Assembly (NCBI GenBank): GCA_031002005.1
Contig: JARYHS010008074.1
Coordinates: 278,939,930-279,003,929, forward strand
Direction of reading: 5' to 3'
Origin: Vandiemenella viatica
Lineage: Eukaryota; Arthropoda; Insecta; Orthoptera; Morabidae
DNA: 64,000 bases
Shown: positions 53,993-64,000 of the stretch, piece by piece
Layout: each line of letters begins with the position of its first letter
How positions within the stretch are numbered: the first letter of the stretch is position 1
Notes under the pieces: generated by a model
Databases searched by the model: none
Told to the model about the DNA's origin: nothing
The model's input: only the letters and a program-made list of their open reading frames with translations
Made by a program: the position numbers and the translations under genes

Positions 53993-56971
53993 TAGCTGGT
54001 ACCCACGACTTCGTTCGTGATTGTAAAGAATTCATATTGACAGCTATAGACATCTAACCACCCTAGTGCACGATGTGAGACTCGATACTATTACCACACA
54101 CAAGTACCAGTCTTCTGCGCCATGTAGTTCCCGCAGCAAGGTAAAATTTACTGATACACACAAGTCTTTGGATGAAACACGAAAATATTCATGATCGACC
54201 AATTTCAAACACCATATCTCACACACTCCAACAGTTACCGAATTTCGGCCAACGTTGTGATCGATGGGAAACTGTGTTACTACCACACACAAACGCCAGT
54301 GATCTGCGATTGATAGTTTTCACTTAAAAGTGATACACCGTGACACATGCGTCCTTGGCAGAAATATGAAATTGCCGCAGGTCGACCATTTTCATCCCCC
54401 ATATTTTCCACACCCCCATAGCTACAGACATCTAACAACCATAGTGCACGACAAAAGACACGATTCTACTACCACACATAAACACCAATGCTCTATGCTA
54501 TGTAGTCGTGGTAGAAAAGTGAAATCTGCGGAGACACATGCCTTTCGTCGAAATACGAAAATATCCTTGGTCGGCCGCTTACAACCACCATATCTACCAC
54601 AGTATCACAGTTTCTGAAATTCGGCCGCTGTTGTGATCGAAAGGAGACTCTGTGCTAGTACTACACACAAACGCCAGTTATCTGTGATTTATAGTTTTCG
54701 CTGAAAAGTGATACACCATGACACTTTTGTCTTTGGCAGAAGTATGAAATTGCCACAGATCGATCATTCTCAACCCCCATATCTCACACACCACCATAGC
54801 TACCGACATCTAACAACCATAGTGCACTACATGAGATACGATTCTGCTACCAAACACAAACACCAATGCTCTATGCTATGTAGTTGTGGCAGAAAAGTGA
54901 CATATGCGGAGACAGTCGAAATACGAAAATATACTTGGTCGACCACTAACAACCACCATATCTACCACAGTACCACAGTTTCTGAAATTCGGCCGCTGTT
55001 GTAATCGAAAGGTGACTCTGTGCTACTACTACACACAAACGCCAGATATCTGTGATCTATAGTTTTCGCTGAAAAGTGATACACCATGACACTTTTGTCT
55101 TTGGCAGAAGTATGAAACTGCCACAGGTCGACCACTTTCAACCCTCATTTCTCCCACACCCCCATAGCTACCGACATATGACAACCATAGTGCACTACAT
55201 GAGATACGATTCTACTACCAAACACAAACACCAATGCTCTATGCTATGTAGTTGTGGCAGAAAAGTGACATATGCGGAGACAGTCGAAATGCGAAAATAT
55301 CCTTGGTCGGCCACTTACAACCACCATATCTACCACAGTACCACAGTTTCTGAAATTCGGCCGCTGTTGTGATCGAAAGGTGACTCTGTGCTACTACTAC
55401 ACACAAACGCCAGTTATCTGTGATCTATAGTTTTCGCTGAAAAGTGATACACCATGACACTTTTGTCTTTGGCAGAAGTATGAAACTGCCACAGGTCGAT
55501 CACTTTCAACCCTCATTTCTCCCACACCCCCATAGCTACCGACATATGACAACCATAGTGCACTACATGAGATACGATTCTACTACCAAACACAAACACC
55601 AATGCTCTATGCTATGTAGTTGTGGCAGAAAAGTGACATATGCGGAGACAGTCGAAATGCGAAAATATCCTTGGTCGGCCACTTACAACCACCATATCTA
55701 CCACAGTACCACAGTTTCTGAAATTCGGCCGCTGTTGTGATCGAAAGGTGACTCTGTGCTACTACTACACACAAACGCCAGTTATCTGTGATCTATAGTT
55801 TTCGCTGAAAAGTGATACACCATGACACTTTTGTCTTTGGCAGAAGTATGAAACTGCCACAGGTCGATCACTTTCAACCCTCATTTCTCCCACACCCCCA
55901 TAGCTACCGACATATGACAACCATAGTGCACTACATGAGATACGATTCTGCTACCAAACACAAACACCAATGCTCTATGCTATGTAGTTGTGGCAGAAAA
56001 GTGACATATGCGGAGACAGTCGAAATACGAAAATATACTTGGTCGACCACTAACAACCACCATATCTACCACAGTACCACAGTTTCTGAAATTCGGCCGC
56101 TGTTGTGATCGAAAGGTGACTCTGTGCTACTACTACACACAAACGCCAGTTATCTGTGATCTATAGTTTTCGCTGAAAAGTGATACACCATGACACTTTT
56201 GTCTTTGGCAGAAGTATGAAACTGCCACAGGTCGACCACTTTCAACCCCCATTTCTCCCACACCCCCATAGTTACCGACATCTAACAACCATAGTGCACT
56301 ACATGAGATACGATTCTACTACCAAACACAAACACCAATGCTCCATGCTAAGTAGTTGTGGCAGAAAAGTGACATATGCGGAGACAGTCGAAATACGAAA
56401 ATATACTTGGTCGGCCACTAACAACCACCATATCTACCACAGTACCACAGTTTCTGAAATTCGGCCGCTGTTGTGATCGAAAGGTGACTCTGTGCTACTA
56501 CTACACACAAACGCCAGTTATCTGTGATCTATAGTTTGCGCTGAAAAGTGATACACCATGACATTTTTGTCTTTGACAGAAGTCGAAATTGCCACAGGTC
56601 GACCACTTTCAACCCCCATATCTCCCACATCCCCATAGCTACCGACATCTAACAACCATAGTGCACGAGAGGAGAGACGATTCTACTACCACACACAAAC
56701 ACCATAAGTCTATGTTATGTAGTTGTGGCAGGAAAGAGAAGTATACGGAGATACGAATTTTTGGTCGAAATATGAAAACGCCCTGCACTGACCAACTTTA
56801 ATCATTATATCTCCCACATCCCCACAGCTATCGGCATTCAGCCAACGTTGTGCATGACAGGAAACTCCATGCTACTTCCACCCACAAACATCAGTGATCT
56901 GTGCTAGGTAGTGTTGGCTGAAAAGTGAAATATAGGAAAAAACACGTCTATTTTTATATATATATATAAGA
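53993..56971 (-). mobile_element. Helitron D, minus orientation, carrying 368-bp array
   Basis: The right side ends ...CTATTTTTATATATATATAT then AAGA before a T (56970-56971), the inverse of a TC 5' end and near-identical to that of Helitron A at 37717. The left side starts AGCTGGTACCCACGACTTCG, matching 36223; the terminal tetranucleotide is CTAT rather than CTRR on the element strand. The interior is almost wholly the tandem array. Confidence 0.7.
54015..56940. repeat. 368-bp tandem array, copy 2 (seven units)
   Basis: The anchor GTCTTTGGC (or one change) lies at 54351, 54729, 55097, 55465, 55833, 56201 and 56569: one spacing of 378, then five of 368. The extra 10 bases in the first unit are an insertion near 54538. 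Units at 55097 and 55465 are almost identical. Edge units are more diverged. Same repeat as 36245-37690. Confidence 0.95.
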
Positions 56972-57954
56972 TTTATTTTTTAATACAAACTAACAAAACA
57001 TACAAAAAACAAACAAAAAACTATAGCATAATGTAAATTGCTAGTACGGCAAATATTGCCAAACTAGTAAAATAAGTATAATCCTTATTGCACTACTAAA
57101 TGTTACATCACGGACGATTGGCGGATACAATGACTAAGTTCGTTATAATCAACAGAATATACTTTTCGCTGTGGATGTTGAGTGCCAGGTGTGTAACAAT
57201 AGGGAACAATAGGATGGCAGAGCATGCAAAATGACATGGGACCTAAGCTGGAGGGGGGCTACGGCCACAAACTGAAAGGGGGGGGGGGAAGACACTGAAG
57301 GAGGGCCCCATCCGATGAATTTTCCACAGGCCTCAACTTTATAGTTATGCCACTGTTGAGGAAATAGTTATCTTTATGAAATTTATCTGCGGGTTGTAAT
57401 TATTATTTTTATTTTACACGTAGTTTCCTCATTACAACAATCAAAATACAGGACTGTTCCAAACAATCCATATCTTGTTAAATTTTGAACGGGATCAATA
57501 AATTCGTTATCATTCTAACTATGCGTTTTCGCTACACTACGGCCATGCCATTGCTTTCAGATACTGAATACTTGATACATATACAGCAGAGGAACCGATA
57601 GAAGGCATTACGATAATGTAATATTTCTTTGATAATGTTCTGATGAGTTGTTAATTTTCTACTCAGTCACAATTTAAAATACCGCAATGATATGCAGGCC
57701 ACACCATAAGCTTTCAAACTGTGGAAAATTCAAAATCTGTTCATCAGTTTTTAATATTGTACGTAACAGAATTTGACGTTAAGAAGAGATTTTTAATTTT
57801 CAGCTCCGGTGACAGATTAGGGTAACTCTGATATTAATTCAGAAGCCAAGGTTTCTAGCTTCGAAAATCAATTCCGAATATGTTCTGTAGGTTTCATAGT
57901 ATTCCAGATTTTAGGTAAATATTTTGATTTTAAGAAAAAAATTTAATTTCCTAA
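56972..57954. other. Unassigned region
   Basis: A poly-G run lies at about 57279-57290. Nothing else recognised. Confidence 0.5.
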
Positions 57955-58170
57955 TCTGGCAAAAATAGAAAGGGCATTGTTGGCCAGGACCCAGAAGGGT
58001 AGATCGGTCGCTGGTTTGACAGAGTTTCTATTTGCCACGCATGAGCCTCTGTCGTGGCTAACCCAGTAGTCCTACCGGGTACAGGGGACCTACAGCTTAA
58101 CGTGGCGTCAGAATCACGAAAGCTGTGAAAGAGGTGAAGGTCGCGTTTCGGAATCCCCACCCAGGTCATA
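57955..58170 (-). repeat. SINE-related fragment, minus orientation
   Basis: On the minus strand ACGTTAAGCTGTAGGTCCCC then TGTACCCGGTAGG matches the core block of the SINE at 3848-3891 and the fragment at 26211-26256. Confidence 0.6.
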
Positions 58171-59816
58171 AGACATACTCAGATTTTTAAACAGATTGTA
58201 AGCTTTCTAACTGGGAAAATACCATCATATTTCGTTCACGGTTGTTGTATGATGCCTAAACAAACAGATACTACCCCTTTATAGATTTAAAATCGTAACA
58301 CAGAACAAACAAACTGAACATGCAGGATATTTTAATTGTCAGTGTTGTGTACACATAAAATATCAACAATTTTATTCACATTTTTTTAAAAAAAATTAAT
58401 ACACCAGTTACACAGTTCAATTATTTGTCTTCTTTCGTTAGTCAACATGCAGAAACATTTTTTTTTATTTTATCGGCGGTTGGAGTTTCAGTTTCAGCCT
58501 TCAGTTGTGGTTGGTTCTATAACCGGCAACACTGCTTCTGTCAATCATTTTGCTGTTATCTGTGGAACACGTAAGAAGAAGTGTCGTATAGAAAACAGTA
58601 GAAACATACCTCAAGCACTTCCTCTTATGTTGTAGTTCATTAACTAAAATTCTATGCATTGAATTTATAACTGTTTCAGTAATATGTGATTAACCTATGG
58701 TAGCATATCCTTATGAGGGTTAGACTTGTCCATCAATGTCGTAACAGTTTAAGTCTGTAATAAATTCTATTGATATTACGATACTTCTGATTAAATATTT
58801 ATTAAACAATACTAAAATTATATGATAAGTTTTCAAAACGTTTACTAGTAATATTCGAATTTAAATACTGTAATGCATGTAATGAACTATTCTGTCTCCT
58901 CTCCAGTCAGATCTTCCAAATTGCTGTGATAATTGTATAAAAATATTTTGTGCGTTTTTTGTTTTGAATTGTTAACCATACACTGGACTTGTTTAGTGTA
59001 ATGTAACTCGTCAAAATTATGCAAAAAAAATAATTAGAAATACATTTTCCCAACCACCCGGAACTAATATGTTTTCAGACGTTAACAATATTAAAAACGG
59101 CGAAATGAATAGAAATTTGATAGCATGTTATAAAAAGGAATTGTTCGTTGTGCAATGAGCAATTACAATCTATTTATAGAATGATCTCTGACCCCTGAAA
59201 GGGTGCGGTGTGAGGTCTTGATATTAAAGTTGTGGAGGGCACTGAGTTGACTAATTAATTTACACATCTTTTCGGTTAATAATCAACTATGAAACAACGT
59301 ATTGGTGCTTGCATGAAATATTATTGGGAAAAGTGTTTGTAATGAGGTGGAGTTGGAAATTATTCAGCAAAAAAATTAACTAATGTTTCTTCTGTGAAAT
59401 ATTCCTGCATCACACATTGAATCACTAACTGAAATTTTATATTTTCTCTATCAGTTGCTAGATGGAAGCAGCAGAGTGTATGCGTTGTAACCTTACTGTA
59501 TGTATTAAACGCTACATTTCCTGCGATGGGAAGATCTTTGCGAAATGTACACTTATACAAATCTTCTTGGGCGGAGTTTCTCCTCACTGGAATGTAGCAG
59601 CTTTCTTGGAAAATTTGATCGGGGTGGTTTCCCTTTGTCTTCCCCAGTGGTGGAAGTATATGTACATGTTACTGTTTTTGTATAGATGACCATGAAATTG
59701 TAGTGTATTGTTTGCGCTCTGACAGAATGAAAAATGAAGGAACGGCCCGGCCCAATCGGGGCTACTCTTATAAAAGATACGAGTACAGAGGAACTACAAG
59801 CTTAATGACCCAAATA
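58171..59816. other. Unassigned AT-rich region
   Basis: No gene or repeat recognised; short open frames show no motifs. Confidence 0.5.
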
Positions 59817-60086
59817 CAGTGCCAAATCTAGGAGGGGAGGGGGACAAACTGGGGCGCCTGCCCCGAGCGGCAACTTCAGGGGGAGACTAAATAATGTTTG
59901 AAGGGGTGGTAAACGGAAAATTCGTGTGGCGGCGACCTCTTTTTTTTTCTTAACTCTACAGCCCCGAGCGGCAACCGTCAGTGGGGCGGAAAATTCGAAG
60001 AACTACCACGGGCGGCGAATTCATGTTTGAAGGGGGTGCAATCTTAAGGCTTTCACCGGCTCGGAAAATTCGTAGATTCACCACTG
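59817..60086. mobile_element. hAT-like MITE
   Basis: CAGTGCCAAATCTAGGAGGG at the left and TAGATTCACCACTG at the right are inverted matches of the CAGTGGCGxATCTAGG hAT-end type. The interior has repeated CCCCGAGCGGCAAC segments (59862 and 59962). The target duplication is unclear. 270 bp and no coding. Confidence 0.55.
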
Positions 60087-60259
60087 CCCATCCGTCGGAC
60101 GAATCGCCATCAACATTGTCTTATTACCTCACCTCTAGGATTTCAAACTATTCTGAGAAAAAATATAGTATTTTACAAATGTAAATTAAACAAATACAGT
60201 ACAATGCATAAAAGTATTGTATTCAATAGTATATAAAAAAAGACATCTTTGCTAACGCT

Positions 60260-60844
60260 TGTAATGTCCAACCTCCGCTGCCATTAATTTTTCGTCGCTT
60301 ATCCATCTATTTATAAGACATTTCATCCAGCCGTTTTGTGAAACAGGAGAAGGTGGCACATTCCTGTCTGGCGACAGGTTGCTGGCGCGTGTCTATCTCT
60401 TTGTTTGACGCAGGTACAGATGGCTCCCGGAGGGGGCGAGTGGTCAAGCTGTAGTGAGCACTTGAGGGTGAGACCCCGTATAGCACGCACGTGTGTGTAT
60501 ACGCGGACTTCAGACAAACGTGGGGGCTGAGTTTTGTCACATCATTTGTCGTGGTGCTTTCTTCATGTGCCTCCACGAGTGAACCCACCTCAGTTGGTGG
60601 ATGGTGTTAAAAGTGTTTCTTCATTGTGAAGAAAACCTCAAGGCTGCCAACACCGACAGCCGCCGGCAGTTACCATAAGTGACAATTTCATATAAACAAT
60701 TTTGACCCAGTATACGCCCAAACTGAAGGATTTTTCTTGCTTTCCCTAGTCGGGAACATTTTGTTTAATTGTCTAAGTGTTTGCTTTGCTGGCTGAGTTC
60801 ATTTTTTATGTAATGGTAAATAAACAAGCTTTTCTCTCAGTAAT
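60260..60844 (+). repeat. Probable 5' LTR
   Basis: About 585 bp from TGTAATGTCCAACCTCCGCT to TTCTCTCAGTAAT, repeated directly at 63428-63984. It has a TG start and an AATAAA near its end (about 60828), as in an LTR. The exact 3' edge is uncertain because GTAAT follows CTCTCA in both copies. Confidence 0.65.
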
Positions 60845-63427
60845 AATATTTCTAAATCGATTATTTTTTTAATTCTGTATTCGAGTTTCCTTTTTTTGTA
60901 ATTAGAATGTGTAAAGTAAATTTACACCTGCCCTTGGAATCTAAAATTTAAAAGTACATTTTTTAATATCTGAATCTTGCATCTCATGCAGAAAACGTGA
61001 ATATTTAAGGCCAAATGAAACGAGACATTTCAATGGCGCGCCACCGTTGGGACTGAAATAATCAGGCATGCTACAATATTATTAAGGATGTTTATTAAAT
61101 TGTAGTGAATTTTTTTCCTCAAATTTTTGTGGCAAATAGAACTATCTAAATTTACACTTCAAGTAGGCTTCCATGCTGGTTTTGTATATCCAAATAGTGC
61201 ATAAAACTATTAATTGTATTTTTATGTTAGAAATAGTATACGCTAATGCTTCTATTGCAGATATTTTTGATGCAGTGTACGTGGTGCAGATTTGTATTGT
61301 TTGTGTAGTTGTCCAGGTGTCTTTTTTTATTTTCAGATTAGCATATTAGTATGATTATTGCAAAAATGTTGTTGTTGGTTTTGTCTATCTGTTGTTTATA
61401 TGTTTAGATTTTTTTTTTTTTGAGATGTTGCTGGATATTCTGACATCTTATGTCTTGATATGTTGTACGATTTTTCTGCTGTTCGTCTGGAGTTATTATT
61501 GGCTAGTTCTATTTTTGATTAGCAGAAGTAGGAGCTATGGCTTTGAAATCGGTTCTTGCCCGAAATACGTGCTGCGCGGTTACAATGAGACGGTAGAAGT
61601 TACCAACTAATCGAAGGATTTGATAAAGTCAATTATGGACAATTTTCAGTCTTATGGTAGCATCAGGGGTCCACATGCCAATATGAGTAAGCCACTCGTA
61701 TTATCAGCTGATTCTCATGAATAACTAAGAGCTTGAACTGGACATTATTTCTGTTGTTGCAGCAAATTCAGGGCGGTATCATTAAATCTCAAAGTCAAAC
61801 TCAAAAGATGTTATCTGATATGAAGCAGGAAATTCTAGATGGCTTCGCCCCAGTATGCGAGTTGGTCCATATGTAACGAGTGTTGTTGATTTAGAAGAAT
61901 CTGGCCAGGAAACATTGAATACCGATTCTAACATTAGCTCATCGGAGACGAAATCAGTAAAGATCAAATAAGTAAAACATCTAGGATACGGGGCAGGAAT
62001 TGCGTGTTACTGAAAGTGAGTTGTTCAGTTGAATCAGTAAGTCATCCTTCAGGAGCTTATATCAAGTCATTTGACACAAAGTTTCATACAGATGTGGCCC
62101 TGAATATGGGGATAAAAGTTACGTTAAATTTTAGGAGATAGAGAAATCAGTTGTTTTTCATAGCCTAATGAGGTGACACCCTTCAGAGACGTGGAATGTC
62201 CGCTATTGTATTGGCAGGAAGGTACCAGGCCGAGGGGTGCCCAAACCGGTTTTTCCGTACAGATACTTCTGCATTGCGGAGTGACAGAATCCAACTGCTG
62301 GGAATGGTTTCTGGCATGTCAGGATAAGAGAATTTGTTCTTAAAAGTTACTCAAGGTACGCAACAGAATAATGGTTCCGAAAAAGAGATTAAAATATTTT
62401 AATTTTCTCTTTGTAAATTATAGAATCAGATGTTGCCGTTTTTCATTTGTATGAAAAGGTTTGTCTGGAGACAATTTCTGGTCTGTTGAAATTACTATTC
62501 TTTTGGGAGCTAATATGTTGGTTTTGTTTCAAAATATTATTGGTTTTAATGAAGAAAATATTTGTAGGAATAGTTATGATAATTTGGTCTGACAGCTGTT
62601 TTGTCCAGTATACATTAATTTACTGTTTGTGCTGGAGGTATTTTTGGTAGTTTTATTTTTATTGTTTCTGAAATATACAAATAGATGTTTTTTAGTTTGT
62701 TGATTGTGTCTTTGATACTTCTTTTGAGAGGTTGTTTCAAAAACTTTAATTTTTTTAGTTTGATGTAAATCTGCCCAGACATTAGTGTTGTGTTGAACAT
62801 TATTTTTTTTATAAGATTTTAATGTAGTATAGTTTTGTAGTTATTTATATGTAGGGTTGTGAAGAAATACGTTCTTTTACTTAAGTTTTCTTGTAAATGG
62901 GAGTAGTTCTTCAGTACCAATGTTTCGATTTATATTTTTTCTCATGAGATCAAGATTTTATTTGTTAAGCCAACTCTTTAAATAAAAAGATGATTTTTGT
63001 CATCAAGTTTCTTTAGTACTGGTGTGAATTAAGATTACATATTCCAAATATTTGCACGAATTTTTGTGTTAATTTTACATATAATAATAATAATTGTATG
63101 TTGTAATAGTTAGTTAAGATCATTAGACTAAGCAAAAGAATTTAAAAATTTATTTGTTGTTACCGTTAGATAAGTACATGGACTCAGCCAATAGTCAGTT
63201 AAGAATGTAATTAAGTAGAAGTGAACCAGTGCTTCAGACCCATCACCGTTCATTTCAAAATACGGCCATATTAACACTGGTTTACGAGTGGCAATTGAGC
63301 ACTAACAGTTGTGTGTAAAAGTTTTGAAGGAAATGAGAACTGAAGTGAGAGGTCAATTATGGGACATTACACCACGGACTTTCAGTTTCCTTCGCGAAGA
63401 TAGACTTCAGACAGTGGTTTGGGGATA
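60845..63427 (+). mobile_element. Interior of a decayed LTR-type element
   Basis: A 2.6-kb AT-rich interior. At about 61758-61880 one frame reads LLQQIQGGIIKSQSQTQKML then SDMKQEILDGFAPV, a helical gag-like start that soon hits stops. No pol motifs were seen. No clear PBS follows the first LTR, and only a weak purine run (GGTTTGGGGA) precedes the second. It is either degenerate or non-autonomous. Confidence 0.5.
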
Positions 63428-63984
63428 TGTAATGTCCAGCCTCCGCTGTCATTAACTTTTCGTCGATTGTCTATCTATTTATAAGACATTTTATCCAGCT
63501 GTATTGTGAGGCAGCGGAAGGTGGCACATTCCTGTCTGGAGACAGGTTGCTGGCACGTGTCTGTGTCTTTGGCTCCAGGAGGGGGCGAGTGGTCGAGCTG
63601 TAGCGAGCACTTGGAGGTGAACCCCCGTATAGTACGCACGTGTGTGTATACGTGGACTTCAAAGAAACGTGGGGGCCGCGTTTTGTCACGACAGCGTTTG
63701 CCCTGGTGCTTTCTTCATGTGCCTCCACCTCAGTTGGTGGATGGTGTTAAAAGTGTTTCTTTATAGAGAAGAAAACCTCCAGGCTGCCAACACCGACAGC
63801 CACCGGCAGTTACGATAAGTGACAATTTCATATAAGCAATTTTGACCCAGAATACGCTCAAACTTAAGGATTTTTCTTGCTCTCCCTAGCCGGGAACATT
63901 TTGTTTAATTATCTAATTATTTGCTTTGCTGGCTGAGTTCATTTTTTATGGAATGGTAAATAAACATGTTTTTCTCTCAGTAAT
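63428..63984 (+). repeat. Probable 3' LTR
   Basis: About 557 bp, the direct repeat of 60260-60844, with a deletion of about 26 bases near 63574 and scattered substitutions. After it comes TCATCATCATCATC at the window end. The divergence indicates an old insertion. Confidence 0.65.
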
Positions 63985-64000
63985 CATCATCATCATCCTC

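Noticed and set aside
54708..56476. Five to six nearly identical 98-codon open frames (also at 36928) that look like a repeated gene family
   Set aside because: They sit in the 368-bp tandem unit and are alike because the DNA is homogenised. 368 is not a multiple of three, there is no domain or selection signal, and the arrays lie in non-coding Helitrons.
61392..62650. Hydrophobic open frames resembling membrane or envelope proteins
   Set aside because: T-rich DNA gives Phe/Leu/Ile-rich frames by chance. There is no signal peptide, no Cys pattern, and no conserved neighbour.

Overview
This window looks like repeat-rich intergenic DNA from an arthropod, most likely an insect with a large genome. 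Non-LTR retrotransposons (RTE-like, R1-like, Jockey-like), Ty3-type LTR elements, Penelope-like, mariner/Tc1, hAT-like elements, many Helitrons and tRNA-headed SINEs all lie within 64 kb. The species cannot be named from the sequence. I found no convincing host protein gene, rRNA, functional tRNA or CRISPR array. Nearly everything I can identify is a mobile element, and many are inserted into one another.

Layout. 0-3.4 kb: a decayed RTE-like LINE (+). 3.5-8.1 kb: a Helitron (+) with a decayed Rep region and no helicase, itself hit by a SINE. 9.8-15.4 kb: a short hAT-type MITE split by a young LTR retrotransposon (-). That element has two near-identical 728/729-bp LTRs, PBS, PPT and a 488-codon gag, but no pol; two unfamiliar reading frames stand in pol's place. 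15.4-20.7 kb: mostly unassigned sequence with two GC-rich islands, a SINE and a Tc1 remnant. 20.7-24.6 kb: an R1-clade LINE (-) whose ORF2 is broken by one stop codon. 24.8-26.0 kb: a TIR element without recognisable transposase. 27.5-28.1 kb: a ~125-bp tandem repeat. 29.0-30.5 kb: a complete mariner/Tc1-type transposon with an intact transposase (-). 32.0-35.5 kb: a decayed Ty3-type gag-pol (+), whose 3' region resumes at 40.1 kb after Helitron insertions.

35.5-40.1 kb: minus-oriented Helitrons carrying two kinds of internal tandem array, a 368-bp repeat built of two related ~184-bp halves and a ~140-bp minisatellite. 40.3-42.9 kb: a Penelope-like remnant interrupted by a Jockey-like RT fragment. 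43.8-47.8 kb: a Helitron helicase remnant (-) split by a second LINE (+), which is split by a solo LTR of the 10-15 kb LTR family. 48.0-48.5 kb: an inverted relative of the 27.5-kb tandem repeat. 49.3 kb: a 195-bp fold-back insertion with 14-bp direct repeats. 50.1-51.4 kb: a non-autonomous Helitron. 53.2-53.8 kb: a Tc1 remnant. 54.0-57.0 kb: a second Helitron carrying seven copies of the 368-bp repeat. 59.8-60.1 kb: a hAT-like MITE. 60.3-64.0 kb: a pair of ~570-bp direct repeats, probably LTRs, around a decayed gag-like interior.

The genes therefore do not form a pathway; the window is a record of successive insertions. The features most worth following are the pol-less LTR element with its two extra reading frames, the Helitron-borne higher-order tandem arrays, the intact mariner-type transposase, and the R1-like element one codon away from an open ORF2.
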